From Actinobacteria bacterium OV450 (GTDB taxonomy: Bacteria; Actinomycetota; Actinomycetes; Streptomycetales; Streptomycetaceae): DNA of 50,413 bases. Each line of letters begins with the position of its first letter. Position 1 is the first letter of the stretch. The stretch covers positions 1 through 50,413 of the forward strand of contig LJCW01000324.1 of assembly GCA_001298555.1 (NCBI GenBank). Direction: 5' to 3'. Of this stretch, positions 26,023 through 34,814 are shown in pieces. The translations under genes were made by a program, and so were the position numbers. The notes under the pieces were generated by a model. The model was not told the origin of the DNA, searched no databases, and saw only the letters and a program-made list of their open reading frames with translations.

Positions 26023-27012
26023 ATGGATGGCATGAACTACGAAGACATCACCACCCGGAACATTCAGAACACCGTGCAGGCCAGCCCCGCGGGTCTGCTC
26101 GAGGGGCGGGTCGCGCTCGTGGCGGGTGCTACTCGCGGGGCGGGCCGGGCGCAGGCTGTGGAGCTGGGCCGGGCCGGGGCGACCGTGTACGTCACCGGCC
26201 GTACCACCCGGGCCCGTGCCAGCGAGGTTGGCCGGACCACCGAGACCATCGAGGAGACCGCCGAACTGGTCACCGCAGCGGGCGGCGCCGGGATCGCGGT
26301 TCCCACCGACCATCTCGACGAAGTCCAGGTGCGCGCCCTCGTCGAGCGGATCGACCGGGAGTACGGGCGGCTCGACATCCTCGTCAACGACCTGTGGGGC
26401 GGCGAGCACCTTCTGGCCACCTCTGTGTTCGGGAAGAAGAGCTGGGAGACACCGCTCGCTGACGGCCTGCGGATCCTGGAGCTCGGCGCGCGCTCGCACG
26501 TGATCACGGCGGCGCTGCTGCTTCCGCTGCTGATCCGCTCCGACGCGCCGCTGCACGTGGAGGTAACCGACGGCACCGCGCACTCCAACCGCCGCTACCG
26601 GGAGAACATCTACTACGACCTGGCGAAGAACGCCCCGATCCGCCTCGCGTTCGGGCTGGGGCAGGAGCTGGCGGAGTACGGGGGCACGGCGGTCGCGGTC
26701 TCGCCGGGCTTCCTGCGCTCGGAGCAGACGCTTTCCCACTTCGGTGTGAGTGAGGAGAACTGGCGTGACGCGATAGCCCAGGAGCCGGCGTTTGCGATCG
26801 CGGAGTCCCCGCGCTACATGGCCCGTACGGTCGCGGCGCTGGCCGCCGACCCGGACCGCGCGAGGCGGTGGAACGGCAAGTCCACCTCCAGCGGGGAACT
26901 CGCCAGGGTGTACGGGGTGACGGACGTGGACGGCAGCCAGCCGGACGCCTGGGCCTACTTCGAGGACGTCATCTACGGCGGAAAGGAAGGCTCCGCCGAG
27001 GACTACCGCTGA
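26023..27012 (+). CDS. SDR-family oxidoreductase
   Basis: About 329 residues (326 if ATG 26032 is used). Rossmann fold with cofactor motif VALVAGATRGAGRAQAVELG (TGxxxGxG type; Ala replaces Thr), VTGRTTR after the second strand, which favours NADP(H), a DILVNDLWGG motif in place of NNAG, and active-site IYYDLAKNAPIRLAFGLGQE (Y-x3-K). Catalyses NAD(P)-dependent oxidation or reduction of an unknown substrate. It is longer than a classical SDR (~250), with a C-terminal extension. Its end overlaps by 10 bases the end of a convergent WYL regulator. Confidence 0.9.
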   Translation: MDGMNYEDITTRNIQNTVQASPAGLLEGRVALVAGATRGAGRAQAVELGRAGATVYVTGRTTRARASEVGRTTETIEETAELVTAAGGAGIAVPTDHLDEVQVRALVERIDREYGRLDILVNDLWGGEHLLATSVFGKKSWETPLADGLRILELGARSHVITAALLLPLLIRSDAPLHVEVTDGTAHSNRRYRENIYYDLAKNAPIRLAFGLGQELAEYGGTAVAVSPGFLRSEQTLSHFGVSEENWRDAIAQEPAFAIAESPRYMARTVAALAADPDRARRWNGKSTSSGELARVYGVTDVDGSQPDAWAYFEDVIYGGKEGSAEDYR

Positions 27013-28061
27013 GCCTCGGCTTCCTCAGGTTCCCTCTCCTGAGGGTCGGCCTGGTAGAGGGCGGCCAGGGCTGCGGCGCGCTCACGGAAGCGGGCGCGCA
27101 GGCAAGCCGGGGCCAGCACCTCGGCATCCGCGCCGAGCCGGGCCAGCTGGTCGTAGGCGACCCCCTCGGACTCCGTCGGCAGGTCGAGGGTGACCAGGCC
27201 GGCGGCGTCCGGGGCGCTCGCGGAGGCGAGCGCGTCCACGACGGCGGCCCCGTCCACGACTGCGGGCAGCCGCCGTAGCCCCCGGCCGGTCAGCCGGATC
27301 GTGACGGTGGTGCACAGCAGGGTGCGGGCGAAGGCGGCCGAGCGGGCCTCCCAGTGCGCGGCCAGCTCGAAGGACGGGTCGCGCACGAACGGCTCCTCCG
27401 CGCCGGGAGCGGGTTCGAGGGCGATGATCCGGTCGACGCGGTGGGTACGCCAGCCGCCGTCGTGATCCTCCCGCCCACCGGGGATGCGAGCCACGACGTA
27501 CCAGGTGCCGGCCTTCAGCACGAGCCCGTACGGCTCCACCACCCGCGCCACGGCAGAGGACCGGGCGTCGGCTCGGCCGGGCCGCGCGTACGACAGTTGG
27601 ACGGCCCGGTCCGCCCACACCGCGCGGGCCAGCTCCGGCAGCAGTTCCGGGGCGGCGGGTTCGCGAAACCAGGCCGGGGCGTCGAGGTGGAAGCGGCGCA
27701 CCGAGGACTCGGCGGCCTGGCGTACCGATGGGAGCAGGGTCGCGGTCAGCTTCAGCCGGGCAGTTTCCGCCGCGTCCGACAGTCCCAGATCCTGCAACGC
27801 CGAGGGAAGACCGAACAGGAAGAGCGTCTCCGCCTCGTTCGGATGGAGCGTGGTGAGCCGGGTCCGGTATCCCGCGGCGAGGAAGTACCCGCCCACCCGC
27901 CCCCGCTCCGATCGGACAGGGACGCCGGCCTCCTGCAACGCCTGGGCGTCGCGGATCACGGTCCGCTCGGAGATCTCCAGCTCACGAGCCAGGGCAGCCG
28001 CGGTCAGGCCGGGGTTCGGCTGGATCAGGAGAGCCATACGGATCAGGCGGGCGGCACGCAT
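27003..28061 (-). CDS. WYL-domain transcriptional regulator (YafY/DeoR-like)
   Basis: About 352 residues. N-terminal winged helix: RAARLIRMALLIQPNPGLTA, ALARELEISERTVIRDAQAL, and a wing (RSERGRVGGYFL). The middle and C-terminal WYL domain has VVEPYGLVLKAGTWYVVARI, HRVDRI, and a C-terminal WCX extension. WYL regulators respond to nucleic-acid or small-molecule ligands and commonly repress neighbouring genes. I chose ATG 28061; the frame stays open to 28118, and no start has a clear ribosome site. It is convergent with the SDR gene. Confidence 0.88.
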   Translation of the reverse strand: MRAARLIRMALLIQPNPGLTAAALARELEISERTVIRDAQALQEAGVPVRSERGRVGGYFLAAGYRTRLTTLHPNEAETLFLFGLPSALQDLGLSDAAETARLKLTATLLPSVRQAAESSVRRFHLDAPAWFREPAAPELLPELARAVWADRAVQLSYARPGRADARSSAVARVVEPYGLVLKAGTWYVVARIPGGREDHDGGWRTHRVDRIIALEPAPGAEEPFVRDPSFELAAHWEARSAAFARTLLCTTVTIRLTGRGLRRLPAVVDGAAVVDALASASAPDAAGLVTLDLPTESEGVAYDQLARLGADAEVLAPACLRARFRERAAALAALYQADPQEREPEEAEAQR

Positions 28062-28191
28062 CCTCAAAGGATCACCGACCCGACGAACAAACGGGATCTC
28101 CTGCCGCCGCTGGTCCACCCGGGACAGGCCGAGAACTGAGCGCGGTATTTGGCCGTACGGGCCATCTACGGCGCTCAGTCACACCGCTGAC

Positions 28192-28222
28192 GTTCTGCAT
28201 GGCCGGTCTGGCCATGCAGAAC
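28192..28222. repeat. Perfect 13-bp hairpin
   Basis: GTTCTGCATGGCC (28192-28204), loop GGTCT, GGCCATGCAGAAC (28210-28222). It lies about 130 bp upstream of the WYL regulator and outside any gene. It could be a terminator for something once here, or a regulator site. A second long hairpin follows at 28333-28366. Confidence 0.6.
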
Positions 28223-28332
28223 CTCAGGGATGGGGGGCGACGGCCGTTGGGTGTGCCTGGCCAGGCGGGGCCTGGCTCGGCTTCGGAAACCGGGCCCGCG
28301 GCGCAAGGGAAGCGCATAGCAGACCATTTTCT

Positions 28333-28366
28333 GCAGTGGTTCACCGTCAACGCGGTGAACCACTGC
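28333..28366. repeat. Perfect 14-bp hairpin
   Basis: GCAGTGGTTCACCG (28333-28346), loop TCAACG, CGGTGAACCACTGC (28353-28366). A chance perfect 14-bp stem is unlikely. Between the two hairpins lies a further short palindromic cluster (GCCTGGCCAGGC and CCAGGC...GCCTGG near 28256-28275). No gene covers them. Confidence 0.6.
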
Positions 28367-28494
28367 GCTTCCGCTCGCCGCCTCGAGGAGGCCTGCTGCG
28401 GGGCGGCGTCGGCCTCGACGAGCGGTGTCCCCTCTGCCCGATCGCCCGTGCCCGTGGCGCGTCGGCAAGCTCACCTTCTACATGTCCGCCCCTG

Positions 28495-28673
28495 ACCAGA
28501 GTCTGCTACGACCCCAACTCCCGGACCTTCTACGACCGCAAACGAGCCGAGGAAAAACGCCACACGCAAGCGTGATCGCCCTCGCCCGCTGGCGCGTCAA
28601 CGTCCTCTGGGCCCTGATCCGTGACCGGCGGCTCTACGAAGTGGCACCGCCGCAGGCGACGGTCTCGCCCTGA
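28495..28673 (+). pseudogene. IS110-family transposase, C-terminal remnant
   Basis: CYDPNSRTFYDRKRAEEKRH, then after a one-base loss near 28573 VIALARWRVNVLWALIRDRR, then a few residues and a stop. S-x-x-(F/Y)-Y-x-R-K-R-x-E-x-K-x-H-x-x-A followed by ALARRRVxVLWALLRD is the end of the transposase-20 domain of IS110 elements. The catalytic DEDD half is missing. Confidence 0.6.
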
Positions 28674-28707
28674 TAAGGGATCTCTGCCTCGTTGGTGCCG
28701 TTCAGCG

Positions 28708-29205
28708 TCAGAACCCGGGCGGGGCAAGTCGATAAGGGCTGCCCTCGGGGACGAACCAATGTGAGGTGTAGTCGGCCGGGATCGTGTGCGGGTGCTGCGG
28801 GTCGGTGAGCATCTGCAAGATCAGCTCCGTGGCGGTGCACTCAAACCGGTCTCCATCATCCTCACTTACCTCCATCACACACACAGGCCAGGTGTCCGGG
28901 TCCGCCCCGTCGGTTACCCAGCAGAGCAGAAGGTCCTGCTCATTGCTGGCCCAGGGGAGTGCGCCGATCTGCTCATGGAACGAAGCCCAGGCGGCAAGAT
29001 CCTCAGGGGCGTGCAGGTCGATGAAACCGTCGTCGAACGTCCCCTTTCCGAACCGTTCCACGAGCCGTTTGTAGTCGCTTGGCAACCGGTACCCAAGGCG
29101 TCCTTCAACGCCCGTCCAGTCGACCTGGAGGACCTGCTTCGTGCCCCAGTCGACAGCGTTCGCGAGAGATTCCAACCAGTCGACACCAGCAGATTCAATG
29201 CTCAT
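28708..29205 (-). CDS. SMI1/KNR4 (SUKH) family protein
   Basis: 165 residues, complete. DWTGVEGRLGYRLPSDYKRL and VERFGKGTFDDGFIDLH are the signature of SUKH domains (I/L-P-x-D-Y-K-x-L, F-G-x-G). The carboxyl half has LLLCWVTDGADPDTWPVCVM and ends with a short basic tail. SUKH proteins are most often immunity proteins that neutralise toxins of contact-dependent or type VII systems. No intact toxin gene adjoins it, though a broken T7SS toxin start lies 6 kb away. It may be an orphan immunity gene. No strong ribosome site before the ATG. Confidence 0.8.
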   Translation of the reverse strand: MSIESAGVDWLESLANAVDWGTKQVLQVDWTGVEGRLGYRLPSDYKRLVERFGKGTFDDGFIDLHAPEDLAAWASFHEQIGALPWASNEQDLLLCWVTDGADPDTWPVCVMEVSEDDGDRFECTATELILQMLTDPQHPHTIPADYTSHWFVPEGSPYRLAPPGF

Positions 29206-29455
29206 GCGCCCGAGTCAAGCACCTGGGTCTCCTGCTTGCCGCAGCGGCGTCCGCCTGATCGAATCGAACCCCCTCGGTAAGGCTCGGTGAACGCTTGGAT
29301 GGCTTGACTTCTCCATTGGGAAGCCAGTGAGCGCGACACCTGGCCGGTAGTGCCGGAAAGCACGCGGGGCCGAGGACCACAGACCCCGCGCCTCCCCGTC
29401 CGATCGCGACACGTATCATGACGCTGCCGAGCCGCAAAAAGGGGGGGCCTGACCT
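29206..29455. other. Divergent promoter region
   Basis: 250 bp between the leftward SUKH gene and the rightward small membrane protein. No gene-like remnant seen. The right end carries the purine-rich ribosome site of the next gene (AAAAAGGGGGGG). Confidence 0.35.
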
Positions 29456-29893
29456 GTGGCAGCGCTCATCCCGCTCCTGGCGTTCGTTCTAGTCATTCCG
29501 CTGGCGCTGCTGTCGTACGCGGTCGGTAAAAAGACGTCCACGAAGATGGGCCTGCTGTTCGCCTCGGGCTTGATCGGCCTGCCCGCTGTGCTGCTGATCG
29601 CCGCGCTCGTCAGCCAGGGCGGTGCCTCCGAGCCGTCGCCCCCTATCGTCTACGGGAACCCGTACGAGCCCGGGTCGATTGCTGACGCCCAATACAAGCG
29701 CGGCTACGACTTCGCCGCCGCTCTCGCCAAGCAAGGGGACCCGGCAACCGGCATGGCGGACGACGTCTCTCGTTGGTGCACGGACCGGCTGACACCAGCA
29801 GCAGGCTTCGAGGGCGAGGTCAATACGGCGGTGATGCAGGGCTGCATCTTGGGGTCTCAGCAGCACTCCGCGCCTCCGCCACATGAGCCGTAA
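29456..29893 (+). CDS. Small membrane protein, 145 residues
   Basis: Starts at GTG 29456 behind AAAAAGGGGGGGCC. Two hydrophobic helices (LIPLLAFVLVIPLALLSYAV and LLFASGLIGLPAVLLIAALV) are separated by a short GKKTSTK turn. They are followed by an ~85-residue outer part (YKRGYDFAAALAKQGDPA) with two cysteines, Cys in DVSRWCTDRL and in MQGCILG, that may form a disulfide. No family recognised. It appears to be a single-gene unit. Confidence 0.6.
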   Translation: MAALIPLLAFVLVIPLALLSYAVGKKTSTKMGLLFASGLIGLPAVLLIAALVSQGGASEPSPPIVYGNPYEPGSIADAQYKRGYDFAAALAKQGDPATGMADDVSRWCTDRLTPAAGFEGEVNTAVMQGCILGSQQHSAPPPHEP

Positions 29894-30293
29894 GGCCAAC
29901 GTGGGCGCTCAGTCACAACACCGTGGCGGTCGGGGTGGCGGGTGTCGTCTTCGTAGATCCGCAGGCGCATGACGTCCATCTCCTGTCTGTGCTCGGTGGT
30001 GAGGGACTACCGCGACCGCCCCGGCCCCGGCCTCATCGGCAGGGGTCGGGGGGGCACGGAGGACCGTCACGCGCCGCAGGGCCGGTCCGTCACGGCCGGG
30101 ACCCGCGGACGTAGTCAATGGCGCTGGCGACGTGGGTGTTGGCCATGAGGCTGCCGCCGTCGTCGATCCGCCACCGATGAGGCATGGCTGGTGCAGCAAC
30201 TTGCGACGGCATGGATGCGGCTGGACGAGCGACCGCCTCGCTGCGATCGCGGCCCGACTCGGCAACCCTTGGTCCACTGCGTCGTCGAATGAG
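29894..30293. other. 400-bp stretch with two doubtful minus-strand mini-ORFs
   Basis: No confident gene. Two small leftward frames are noted: 29857-29970 (MRLRIYEDDTRHPDRHGVVT..., with AGGAG 8 bases before the ATG) and 30090-30212 (MPSQVAAPAMPHRWRIDDGG, then SLMANTHVASAIDYVRGSRP). Either could be a real small protein or a relic. The first overlaps the end of the rightward membrane protein gene. Confidence 0.25.
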
Positions 30294-31415
30294 CTACCGG
30301 GCTTTGTTCTTGTCGAACCAGATGGTGGCTGCGATGGGCACGAGGCCCGCCCAGAAGAGGAGGCGTGGCCCGGCCAGGTCTGCCCAGGCAGGTCCCGCGA
30401 TCAGCAGGGCGCAGAGCATGGCCCAGGCTGATTGCGCCAGGACGACGCGGGCCCAGCGGCCGCGGCGGATCACCGAGCGGACATTGTGCTGCACCCCGGA
30501 GCGGAGCTTGCGATAGCGGCGCCAGGCTCCGAAGCCCCAGATCGCCGCCATGATCACCATGGACCAAAGGCGCTGGCCGATAGGGATGGGCAGTGCGGGG
30601 GCCGGGTGGTCGTCCGAGGGAAGCAGGTTGATCATGGCGGCTGGTGTGACCAGGCCGAGCAGCGCGAGCCATCGAGTGCCCCGCAGCAGCCGGTAGGTGG
30701 CACGGTCGAGCTGCTGCTGCATCCAGGACGAGTCGGGCCGGCCGGCCAGTGCACCCGCGTACAGTTCGGCGGCCTGTGCGGCGTTCACCCCCGGGGCCTC
30801 GGCGGCCTTTTTCGTCTGGCGGGCAACGGCTTCGCCGTGATTGGGGTCGATGCGGAGAATGGCCTCGTCGAGTTGATCGGAGACGGTGCGATTGCCGGCC
30901 GCACTGGCGATGCGGTGCGCGACTTCGTGGGCGTAAAGGTCCTCGGGGCCCAGGCGCAATGCCTCCATGGCCAGGTCGGCCGCCTCGCCGGAAACGCGAT
31001 CCATGTCGGCATGACTCATCGTCCCCGCTCCCGTTGTCCGCGCGTGTTTGACGCTCGCGGCCCGCCACACGGCGTCCGCGAGCATGGCACGGGGGTATGA
31101 CTCCTCGGGAGCTACGCGAATCGCCTGGCGCAGCACGGGTTCGACGTTGAGCCAACCCCCGTCGTCCACCATCGCCCGGGCGCGCAGCATCAGTGCGCCG
31201 TAGTCCTCGGGGTCCAGCTTGAGGGCTTGGTCGGCCGCCTCACTCGCCTGCCGCGGCGCCTTCGTGTTGAGATGGCAGTAGCCGATCTTGACCCAGGCGC
31301 GTATGTCGCCGGGATCCTCGGCGAGGTGGCGGCCCAGCAGTGCCAGAGCCTGGTCATAGCGTTCGAAGTCGATCAGAGCTTGAGCCTGTTCGACGGTCGG
31401 GTGCAGAGTGGTCAC
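30294..31415 (-). CDS. TPR-containing membrane protein coupled to an AAA ATPase
   Basis: 373 residues from GTG 31415, which overlaps the TGA of the upstream ATPase (GTGA). The N-terminal half is helical repeat: TVEQAQALIDFERYDQALAL, IRAWVKIGYCHLNTKAPRQA and ALKLDPEDYGALMLRARAM are TPR-like, then helices to about 230. Four membrane helices follow (WLALLGLVTPAAMINLL, LWSMVIMAAIWGFGAW, VVLAQSAWAMLCALLIAGP, LLFWAGLVPIAATIWF), with a basic loop (YRKLRSGVQHNVRSVIRRGR). It could tether the ATPase to the membrane. The pair looks like a dedicated two-gene machine of unknown purpose. Confidence 0.8.
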   Translation of the reverse strand: MTTLHPTVEQAQALIDFERYDQALALLGRHLAEDPGDIRAWVKIGYCHLNTKAPRQASEAADQALKLDPEDYGALMLRARAMVDDGGWLNVEPVLRQAIRVAPEESYPRAMLADAVWRAASVKHARTTGAGTMSHADMDRVSGEAADLAMEALRLGPEDLYAHEVAHRIASAAGNRTVSDQLDEAILRIDPNHGEAVARQTKKAAEAPGVNAAQAAELYAGALAGRPDSSWMQQQLDRATYRLLRGTRWLALLGLVTPAAMINLLPSDDHPAPALPIPIGQRLWSMVIMAAIWGFGAWRRYRKLRSGVQHNVRSVIRRGRWARVVLAQSAWAMLCALLIAGPAWADLAGPRLLFWAGLVPIAATIWFDKNKAR

Positions 31416-32685
31416 AGCTTCCGCCTCTTCTTCAGATAAGCGACCAGGTCGTCGTACATGCCGCCGTCGTTGGCGTACATCGCCACGTTGTGCGCCGAGG
31501 CGAACCACGGCTCCGTCGAGGGCACCGTCTGCTTCGCCGCATCGAGCAGGTCCTTCATGCCGATCAGGCGGACGACACCGGTGCGCACCGAGTCGAGGAG
31601 CGCCGTCTCCGCCGCGGACTCGCACAGGTGGGCGAGGTCGGCTCCGGACAGACCGTCGGTCAGCTTGACGAGCTTGCCCAAGTCGACCTTCTCGATCGGG
31701 CGTTCGCGCAGGTGGTAGCGGAGGATTGTCTCGCGTGCCGGCGCGTCGGGGGGCAGTACGAGGAGCGTGCGGTCGAAGCGGCCGGGGCGGCGCAGCGCGA
31801 TGTCGACATCCCAGGGACATTCGTCGCGGCGAGTACGAAGACGCCCTCGTTGGCGGCGGCGTTGATGCCGTCGAGCTCGGTAAGGAGCTGGTTGACGGTG
31901 TTGCGCATGCCCGCGCTTTGAGTACGGCTGCGCTTGCCGCCGAGCGCGTCCAGCTCGTCGAGGAACACGATGCAAGGGGCCTGGCGTCGGGCGGTCTCGA
32001 AGAGTTCGTGCATGTTGCGCTCGGAGTTGCCGATCCACATGTCCAGCACGTCGTTGACCGACACGGACAGGAAGCTCGCACCGAGCTCCCCGGCGACGGC
32101 GCGTGCCACGAAGGTCTTGCCGCAGCCGGGAGGTCCGTAGAGGAGGAGGCCGCCCCGCAGGCTCTTGCCGTACAGCTTGCGCAACTCCGGGTTGCGCAGC
32201 GGCGCGAGGAACGCGGCCTCCAGGCGGTCCTTGACCTGCTGCATGCCGCCGACGTCGGCGAGGCGTACGGTGCCCGGAGCATCGACTTCCCAGGCGGGGG
32301 CACCTTCGGGGTCGCCGCTGCCCTCAGTGGCCAGGGGCTCTTCCACGAAGCGCGGCGGAAGGACGTCTTTGACCTGGTCGGCGGCGGCACTCCAGTTGAA
32401 AGTGGTTTCGGGCGCCGGCTCGGTCGGTGCGGCTGCCGGGGCCGGCGCGGGCTCAGAAGGAGGCATTCCCGCGGGCGAGTGCGTGCTCATTGCGCGTGTC
32501 ATCAGCGCCTTTGCCTGACTGTCAGCCGGCGCGTGCTGCAGCGCGACGGCCACCTGCATGACCGCGTCGTCCTGCTGACCGGCATCCAGCAACAGGCCGG
32601 CCAAGTGCAGTCGCAGAGGCACATCAGCCGGCGCCGCCTCGACGGCCGTGCGCAAACTCTGTATCAGGGGAGAGACGTCAGACAC
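31412..32685 (-). pseudogene. CDC48/SpoVK-like AAA ATPase, single-base frameshift
   Basis: About 424 residues when joined. An N-terminal TPR-like segment (LRLHLAGLLLDAGQQDDAVM) and a Pro/Ala linker precede an AAA domain: VRLADVGGMQQVKDRLEAAF, Walker A GLLLYGPPGCGKTFVARAVA, pore loop near DMWIGNSERN, Walker B CIVFLDELDALGGKRS, then AATNVP. There one C is missing (near 31815), and the rest continues in the next frame: WDVDIALRRPGRFDRTLL (arginine-finger region), GLSGADLAHLCESAAETAL, ending KKRRKL. Apart from that base the protein is complete with all catalytic motifs, so a sequencing error is possible. Its stop overlaps the start of the TPR membrane gene. Confidence 0.75.
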
Positions 32686-32932
32686 GTGGCCACTTTACGG
32701 ACTCACCGTCACGGGGTTTCCGCTGGCCCTGGGCCTGACGAGCCGTGGCCGTTCGACCTTCGAGAACCACTGGGCCCGTCCCTCGCGTTGAAGGCCACTG
32801 CCGTCCGAACAGGCTCTACACATCCATCAGATGGCCGGAAGTGACTCTTCGGGACGGGCTTTCAGGTCCCGCCAACGTTGCCCGCTCCTGCACCGAGTGG
32901 CATCAGGCATGGCTGAGGATCACCAGTAGGGC
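32686..32932. other. Intergenic region before a truncated MBL-fold fragment
   Basis: About 250 bp upstream of the leftward ATPase gene, where its promoter should lie. No gene-like sequence identified. Confidence 0.3.
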
Positions 32933-33181
32933 GTGAACGTGGGGAGCGGGACGCTGGCGCAGTTGCCGCGGCACGTCCGGCTGGACGGCCTGGACGCCAT
33001 CTGGATCTCGCACCTGCACGCCGACCACAGCGCCGACATGCTCACCGCGTACTACGCCGCGCTGTACGCGGACATACGGCTCCCGGCGCCCATCCCCCTC
33101 TACGCCCCGCCGGGCACCGCCGACCGGCTGGCCCACTTCCTCACCAACACCTCGACCCGCAGCCCGGTCCCAGGACGGTGA
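32933..33181 (+). pseudogene. Metallo-beta-lactamase-fold protein fragment
   Basis: The frame reads VGSGTLAQLPRHVRLDGLDA, then IWISHLHADHSADMLTAYYA (the H-x-H-x-D-H zinc motif), then PIPLYAPPGTADRLAHF, and runs out at a stop after about 80 residues. RNase Z-like or arylsulfatase-like MBL enzymes are ~250 residues, and the later His/Asp ligands are absent. Both ends are therefore lost. Not functional. Confidence 0.7.
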
Positions 33182-33239
33182 GCCGGAGGAGATCGCTGGT
33201 CATCCGGTGAGTGTAGGACGGGGGACTAGGGTGCCGATC

Positions 33240-34307
33240 ATGGAAGACATGAAGGACGACTTCGTCTGGGGCGAGCCGGAGCGGCGGGCCGCGCTGGGCG
33301 ACGTCGCGTACCTGCGAGAGCTGGGGGCGCGGCTCGCCGACCAGCACAAGGACGCCACCGCGCGGGCGCGGACCTACGGGGATCGGCTGGCGCACGTCAT
33401 ACGGGTGCTGGCGCTCACGCCGGGCCGGGACAGCCTGGTGGAGCTGCTGCGGCTGCTCGACGAGAAGCGCCCCTCTTCGAGCACGCGCGGCCTCGCCTCG
33501 CTCCTCGCGGAGCACCACCGGGCCGGTGACCTGGCCGCCACCGTCTTCGACCACTCCGGCTGGTGCGCGGACGAGCTGAGCTCCTGCCTCTTCCACGAGC
33601 TGCTGCTGCGGGGTGCGGACATGACGGGCTGCCGGCCGCCGCGCTCCTCGCACACCCTGGGCTGGCTGCCCCGGCAGCTGCGTGACTTCGAGGCCGGCGC
33701 CGAGTTCCCGAGCCGCTCGGTCAACGGCTCCGCGGGCGGGTTCTGGACCCGCATGCCCACCCTGGGACGCGTCGACCCTGCGACGCCCCGCACCACCGAA
33801 CGGTCGGCCCTGCGGAACTCGGCCACCGTGGAGGTCCACGAGAGCATCGTGTCCGCCCCGGATGCCGGCGAGTGGGGGCATTGCGACGCCTGGGTCTTCG
33901 AGCTGGAGGGGGCCCTCGCCCCCGAGCTGGTCCCCGCCCTGCTGCCGACGCTGCCCGTGTCCTGCACCGAGGTCGGGCCGGCGGACCGCTTCGAGATCGC
34001 GCTCAGCCGGCTCGGCGAGGTCTGGGGGTTGCTCTTCGCCGCCGCCTCGATGGGCGGGGTCCACGGCGGGGGCGTGGGCGGAGCCTACGGGCGGATGTGG
34101 ACCTGGCGCTCGCTCGCGGGCCTCAGCGGCGCCCCGATGTGGGCGGACGCGGAGGAGGTGGAACGCCACGCCCGCCAGAGCACCTGGTTCCGCTTCGAGG
34201 CCGACTCGGCGTGGTTCCACAACGAGATCGGCTGCGACTTCGGCATAGCGGCCCTTTCCCCCGACCGCCGCCGCCTCGCCGTCCTGGCGGCCACGGACAC
34301 CGACTAG
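33240..34307 (+). CDS. Hypothetical protein (possibly DUF6183 family), 355 residues
   Basis: ATG 33240 (MEDMKDDFVWGEPERRAALG) follows a purine-rich GGACGGGGGACTAGG. The first ~130 residues are helical (LRELGARLADQHKDATARAR), then a mixed domain with WVFELEGALAPELVPALLPT, a Gly-rich turn (MGGVHGGGVGGAYGRMWTW), and a compact end (AWFHNEIGCDFGIAALS). The arrangement resembles Streptomyces DUF6183 proteins as I remember them. No catalytic motif or signal peptide is evident. The gene looks intact and stands alone between two broken neighbours. Confidence 0.65.
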   Translation: MEDMKDDFVWGEPERRAALGDVAYLRELGARLADQHKDATARARTYGDRLAHVIRVLALTPGRDSLVELLRLLDEKRPSSSTRGLASLLAEHHRAGDLAATVFDHSGWCADELSSCLFHELLLRGADMTGCRPPRSSHTLGWLPRQLRDFEAGAEFPSRSVNGSAGGFWTRMPTLGRVDPATPRTTERSALRNSATVEVHESIVSAPDAGEWGHCDAWVFELEGALAPELVPALLPTLPVSCTEVGPADRFEIALSRLGEVWGLLFAAASMGGVHGGGVGGAYGRMWTWRSLAGLSGAPMWADAEEVERHARQSTWFRFEADSAWFHNEIGCDFGIAALSPDRRRLAVLAATDTD

Positions 34308-34311
34308 CGGA

Positions 34312-34808
34312 TCAGGCGGGCCGGCCGAGCCAGTGGGCGAGGGTGGCGAGGTCAGGAGGCGTCAGACCCGTGCGGGGGTCGACGCGGTGGAGGAGTGCGG
34401 GGGCCGGGTGGTGGGCGGCGGTCCAGGCCCGGTCGGCGGGGGTGATCTCGTCGTAGGCCCAGGCGAACGGGCGCCCGGCCGCCCAGACCAGGAGCGTACG
34501 GGTCTTCCAGTGCAGACCACCGCGGCCCTCGTCGTCCGAGTGATACGGCCAGTCGACCACCGGCAGGGGCGGCAGCCCGAGCCGCGGGGAGAGCGTCTCA
34601 TTGGCCTCGTCCGACCAGGTCGTGGCCCACACCCTGGCACGGCAGGGCCAGCAGCCGGGGCCCGAGGGCGGGGTCGAGCCTGGCGAGCAGGGGGGTTGTC
34701 CGCCGCGTCTTGGGGGTCGGCGGCCGTGGGGTAGTCCGTCCCTCCGAAGGGGATCAATGGACCCTCCACGTCGAGGAAGGGCAAGGGGCGCGGGGAGGGA
34801 GCGGCCAC
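34312..34808 (-). pseudogene. HAD-like hydrolase, multiply frameshifted
   Basis: Joined over three frames: RPLPFLDVEGPLIPFGGTDY; a middle LLARLDPALGPRLLALPC; and VWATTWSDEANETLSPRLGL to HHPAPALLHRVDPRTGLTPP. This is the Streptomyces HAD-like family that normally begins FLDVDGxL and has (V/T)WATxW in motif II. Here the second Asp of DVDG is Glu, and two frameshifts separate the parts. GTG 34808 is the likely old start, and it is fused in frame to the IS630 remnant upstream. Confidence 0.65.
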
Positions 34809-34814
34809 GCCGCA

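Noticed and set aside
28192..28366. CRISPR-like array
   Set aside because: The hairpins differ from each other in sequence and are not regularly spaced repeats.
29255..29280. A TTCGATTCGATC-like block recalling a tRNA T-arm or att site
   Set aside because: No acceptor stem, anticodon arm or flanking repeat could be built around it.
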